From Gammaproteobacteria bacterium UBA6173 (lineage in GTDB: Bacteria > Pseudomonadota > Gammaproteobacteria > Pseudomonadales > Pseudohongiellaceae), in contig DITX01000124.1 in NCBI GenBank assembly GCA_002422225.1, forward strand, positions 10,857-21,553: a stretch of 10,697 nt of DNA, given 5' to 3'. This document shows, piece by piece, positions 7,310-10,697 of this stretch; within the stretch, counting starts at the first letter, position 1; each line of letters begins with the position of its first letter. The position numbers and the translations under genes were made by a program. The notes beneath the pieces were generated by a model that saw nothing but the letters and a program-made list of their open reading frames with translations, was not told the DNA's origin and searched no databases.

Positions 7310-10300
7310 CTACTGCTCAACCGTGTAAGTCAAATCGATACTTTGAGCTTGACCGGACTTGGCCTCCAGTTTGACCCGATCATTGACTGAATAGTCGATA
7401 GCCAGACTGTTTTCTGTTTCGAACAAACCAACGGCATACCGGATAAAAATTCTGGGTGTGATGTATTTGCCGAGCATCAGACTGCTATCATTCATATCGC
7501 CACTGCTATTTATGCTGAACGCATCCAGCCCCAATTGGTTCTGGATTTGACTGGTGATACCTTGACTTTGACTGATGCCAAGCGAGGTCATCGCGCCAAT
7601 CAGTGCATTACCATCCTGTTGAGAGCCGATTTCTGCGATGGGACGGTCTGTAATCATGACCGACAGGATGTCGCCGTCAGGCAAGGTTGGGGTCGAGAAC
7701 AGGCTGCTGTTGATATTGCGGATCGTACCGTTCATCTGCACGCCAACGCGCATGTTTTCAACGTGTCGAACCGCTCTGATATCAATCGCCGGATTATCGT
7801 AACCGCCCATAAACAATAACTTACCTTGCTCAATGGTCAGTGTACGTCCGTAGGTTGCGAAACTGCCTTCAACAACTTCCAGTTCACCATAAGTCAGTGG
7901 TGTTGCATCAGGTCGTTGACTGATGTCCAGTTGCCCGCGCACCTGCGCGTTTAAACCAAACCCTGCCACGCGCACTTGCTCACCCAATACCAATCGCAAT
8001 TCGCCCGACATTGGGATGCCGCCCAGCATTGCCTGCTCGGAGAGCGCGGCATTGCGGACTTCTGGGCTGCCCTGCGCTTGAGTGATAACAACGTCGCTGG
8101 AGACATCCACCGCCGTTTCAGGCAGGGTACTGATCTGCGCATTAAGCAAGGGAACAAATAGTTGTCCACTGAGACTCACGCCTTCCGAATTGCCGGTAAT
8201 CTGAATATCAGGACTGATATTAAGTTGCACGTCGGGCAGGTTGGCCACCGTAAAGTCTGTGCCGGCAACCCTTAAAGCCAATTGACGGGTATCGCTGAAT
8301 GGCCGGTCAATTTCACTTGAGAAATTCAGGCTGCCCGTGCCTGAGTTCATCACGCCATTAAAGAGAAACCGGTCCGAACCGTCACTGTTCAGTGTGGCTT
8401 GCAGCGATCGCAGTTCTATGCCAAGCGCAGCGACATTCATATCTGCGTCAGCAATGCTCAGGTCGCCACTGATCTGTGGCGACTCCAGTGTGCCGCCCAA
8501 ATCCAGTTGGCCATTTAAGCTGCCACCGACCTGGCTGAGTTGTGGCACCAGGCCTTCAATCCAGCCCAGATCATCAAATTGCAATTGCAATTGACCGGAC
8601 AGGGTCTGATCACCATCCATCTGCGCGTTGGTGCGGGCAAAGCCACGCATGGGTGGTAGTGCGCTTTCGCTATTGTCCTGGAAAAACTCCAGTTGACTGC
8701 TGCTACGCCAAGTGCCGGCGTTTTGATTGGCTTCAATTCGCATGGATGGCCAGACAAAATGATTCACGTAAGCCGTGGCTTGCTCGTCGTCCAGCAGCTG
8801 GCTTTCGTCGGGGATATCTGATCGGACATAGAAGTCACCGTTGCTGTTGGCATTGATGTTGATGGACATATCTTGCCAATTGTTGAGGGGCCCGGACACA
8901 TTGGCATCAACAGTGATCTGACCATCGACCGCCATCCCCGCAGGCAGACTGAAGGGCAAGCGCAGTTGTGTGTCGTCTACATTGCTGTTGCTGAAAGTGA
9001 TGTCTGCCTCATTAGCGATAGTTTGTTCGGATTGCAGCAGATTAAAAACAGACAGCGGGAAATCAATCAGACTGGCCGTTGCTGTTAACACATTATTGTC
9101 AGTCAGCCCTGCCTGTGCGCACAGGCGGGTTGATTGCATCAGCCAGCAGACATCACTGATCGCCATATTGTTGGCCTGAAGTTGCAGGTCGGCTGGGGCA
9201 GATTGTTGCCAAAGCCCAAAATCAGATGCCACTTCACTGCTGAGTAAACGGCCTTGCCAAGCATTGTTATTCAACGCGCCGTCGGCGTTTATGCGAACCC
9301 GGGCGAGTGAACTGTCCAGCAATAACAAAAAATTGTGTGCATCTGGCTGGCCGCGCAAGCGCAGCATAATTTGGTCAATGGATTCAGTTCTATCACTCAA
9401 CATAAAACGGATATTGCTGCCATTGAGCTCAAGTTCATTCATGCCGGCGCGATTTTGACCTCGGATAGTGATTTCCGGTGCTCGAATCTGCCCCAGTTCA
9501 ATGGCGTTGGCTGTCAGATCAACATCGATTTCCGGGTTGTCCAGCGTGCCACTAAGCCGGGCTTCACCCACAATGCTTGCCCGCAGATCCGGGAAAAAGG
9601 CGCTGGGTTCAGGGGCTTCAACCACCAATCGTGCCTGCAGCGCACCACTGACGTTGTCGAGCACAGCACTGAGTTCTATCCGGTTATCACCATTATGCAA
9701 TTCAAATGCATTCAGCTCCCAACGCTCGCCATCAATACTGAGTGAACCCGCGCCGCTGAGCTGATAGCTATTTAAAAGTGCCGTAATCTCAGGTGTCACA
9801 AAGGCGATTTGCAGAGCAGATTCCGGAGCGGGTGATTGATGTAGCCTGAGTTGCCCGCGACTACTCAGATTCTGAAAACTCATGTTTTCTGGAAGGTTGG
9901 CGAGGTAGCTGGCAGGAGCGCTGTCGTTGAGGTCATAGTTCAAGGTGGCCAAAAGCCCCTGTGTCCAAGACATATCGCCTTCAACGACCATCAGACCCGT
10001 GCTGGTGCGTAATGCCAGTTCTTCAATCGACAGATCGCTGCCACGTAAAAACGCACGTAAATTGACATCGGTTTCCACAGTGACGTCGGCCGACGGCGTT
10101 GCAATGACGTGTGCTGCGCCGAATAGACCGAGATAGTCGGGCGTCCCCTGCGTGCGTAATGTCAATGAGTTGATCAAAAATTGATCCGCCCCCGGGATGG
10201 TCAGGGATGCCAGCGTATGATCTATATCGAGGCTGGGAACAAAGTTATCAACGCGGTTATTAAGTAGGCGCGCCAGATCTAGGGTAATGGTCCCGGTACT

Positions 10301-10697
10301 TTGTAAATCACCCCAGCCAAGGAGTTGGTGATTGATGCCCAGACGATCCAAATCGCCAGACAGGGTCAAATGACCAGACGGCGCCGGCGTATTGGCCAGC
10401 AGTGCATCAGCATACTGCCAGCTGATGTCCGATTCGATGGTGTAAGGGCTGAATAAAGTCAGTGCGAGTTGCGCGTCAACATCAAGTGACTCCGTGTCTA
10501 CAAGCAACTGATTGACCCGAAGTGTCTGGCCGATCAGGCTGGCATCAACAACCAGCGCCAACACGGTCAGTTGTTGCTCGCCATAACGCAGCGTTGCACC
10601 ATCAATGCGCGCATTGCTCAAGCGCAAGCTGATCGGCAACGGCAAAAACGCATCAAGTAGCTCATCAAGAATCAAGGGCTCTGCTACTTGTTCCGGC
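7310..10697 (-). CDS. tamB: TamB, inner-membrane-anchored translocation and assembly module protein, N-terminus cut by window
   Basis: The frame is open through the right edge; the TTG at 10675 is only the first start-like codon inside the window, and family-like sequence continues beyond it. About 1128 residues are visible, so the signal anchor and roughly the first 100-150 residues are missing. TamB spans the periplasm as a long beta-taco groove, works with the outer-membrane partner TamA, and is implicated in outer-membrane protein assembly and phospholipid transport. The protein is built of alternating polar/hydrophobic beta repeats and ends in the conserved TamB (DUF490) C-terminal domain, about residues 780-1121 from the TTG, with EGSFATYGRTLTIEQGKLLF, DILSVMITDRP, LGKYITPRIFIRYAVGLF and a final IDLTYTVEQ. 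Two cysteines nine residues apart (about 510 and 519, CWLMQSTRLC) could form a periplasmic disulphide. tamA would be expected just upstream, beyond the right edge. No frameshift is seen. AsmA-like relatives are the alternative, but the C-terminus fits TamB. Confidence 0.93.
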   Translation of the reverse strand, partial: PEQVAEPLILDELLDAFLPLPISLRLSNARIDGATLRYGEQQLTVLALVVDASLIGQTLRVNQLLVDTESLDVDAQLALTLFSPYTIESDISWQYADALLANTPAPSGHLTLSGDLDRLGINHQLLGWGDLQSTGTITLDLARLLNNRVDNFVPSLDIDHTLASLTIPGADQFLINSLTLRTQGTPDYLGLFGAAHVIATPSADVTVETDVNLRAFLRGSDLSIEELALRTSTGLMVVEGDMSWTQGLLATLNYDLNDSAPASYLANLPENMSFQNLSSRGQLRLHQSPAPESALQIAFVTPEITALLNSYQLSGAGSLSIDGERWELNAFELHNGDNRIELSAVLDNVSGALQARLVVEAPEPSAFFPDLRASIVGEARLSGTLDNPEIDVDLTANAIELGQIRAPEITIRGQNRAGMNELELNGSNIRFMLSDRTESIDQIMLRLRGQPDAHNFLLLLDSSLARVRINADGALNNNAWQGRLLSSEVASDFGLWQQSAPADLQLQANNMAISDVCWLMQSTRLCAQAGLTDNNVLTATASLIDFPLSVFNLLQSEQTIANEADITFSNSNVDDTQLRLPFSLPAGMAVDGQITVDANVSGPLNNWQDMSININANSNGDFYVRSDIPDESQLLDDEQATAYVNHFVWPSMRIEANQNAGTWRSSSQLEFFQDNSESALPPMRGFARTNAQMDGDQTLSGQLQLQFDDLGWIEGLVPQLSQVGGSLNGQLDLGGTLESPQISGDLSIADADMNVAALGIELRSLQATLNSDGSDRFLFNGVMNSGTGSLNFSSEIDRPFSDTRQLALRVAGTDFTVANLPDVQLNISPDIQITGNSEGVSLSGQLFVPLLNAQISTLPETAVDVSSDVVITQAQGSPEVRNAALSEQAMLGGIPMSGELRLVLGEQVRVAGFGLNAQVRGQLDISQRPDATPLTYGELEVVEGSFATYGRTLTIEQGKLLFMGGYDNPAIDIRAVRHVENMRVGVQMNGTIRNINSSLFSTPTLPDGDILSVMITDRPIAEIGSQQDGNALIGAMTSLGISQSQGITSQIQNQLGLDAFSINSSGDMNDSSLMLGKYITPRIFIRYAVGLFETENSLAIDYSVNDRVKLEAKSGQAQSIDLTYTVEQ

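Noticed and set aside
7320..7350. Weak inverted repeats near the convergent 3' ends (TCAAA...TTTGA) as a terminator
   Set aside because: AT-rich five-base stems inside tamB coding sequence without a following T-run; not a credible intrinsic terminator.
8577..8594. Triple hexamer repeat AATTGC/AATTGC/AATTGA within tamB
   Set aside because: It encodes an alternating Gln-Leu stretch (QLQLQF) expected in a beta-repeat protein; too short to count as a functional DNA repeat.
9335..9745. 136-codon open frame on the plus strand opposite tamB, and similar frames of 60-136 codons throughout
   Set aside because: They lie fully inside well-supported genes on other frames, show no family resemblance and have no supporting start signals; shadows of the real genes.
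10673..10675. TTG at 10675 as the tamB start
   Set aside because: The frame stays open to the window edge and the visible protein lacks the signal anchor that TamB proteins carry, so the gene is truncated by the window.

Overview
The window reads as chromosomal DNA from a Gram-negative proteobacterium, most likely a gammaproteobacterium. The basis is a large TamB gene on the minus strand and a transglutaminase / DUF2126 / ATP-grasp-alpha-E gene set of the kind common in Proteobacteria. I cannot name the genus. The DNA is densely coding; the longest gap between genes is 49 bases, and I see no rRNA, tRNA, CRISPR array, insertion sequence or attachment site.

Layout, plus strand: (1) bases 1-3026, the 3' part of a large gene for a transglutaminase-like domain fused to a DUF2126 putative amidoligase, cut by the left edge; (2) 3076-3384 and 3386-3682, a small toxin-antitoxin pair (BrnT/DUF497-type toxin, CopG/RHH antitoxin); (3) 3714-6389, a circularly permuted ATP-grasp (DUF404/407) fused to an alpha-E (DUF403) domain; (4) 6386-7309, a second, stand-alone transglutaminase-like protein whose start overlaps the previous stop. 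Minus strand: (5) 7310-10697, tamB, missing its N-terminus at the right edge and converging on the transglutaminase gene with no base between the two stop codons.

Genes 1, 3 and 4 form a recurring cluster that comparative genomics predicts to carry out ATP-dependent amide-bond (peptide-like) modification of a protein or metabolite: two different ATP-dependent ligase folds, two papain-like transglutaminase/peptidase domains and one alpha-helical domain of unknown role. Its substrate and product are, to my knowledge, not settled. Related gene sets often accompany the proteasome-like protein Anbu; no such gene lies in this window. The unusual feature is the toxin-antitoxin pair set in line between the first and second cluster genes, with lower GC than its neighbours. 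All five plus-strand genes are close enough to share a transcript, so the toxin-antitoxin promoter, if it has one, could also drive the downstream ligase and transglutaminase genes. TamB is an unrelated envelope gene that only shares the 3' boundary.
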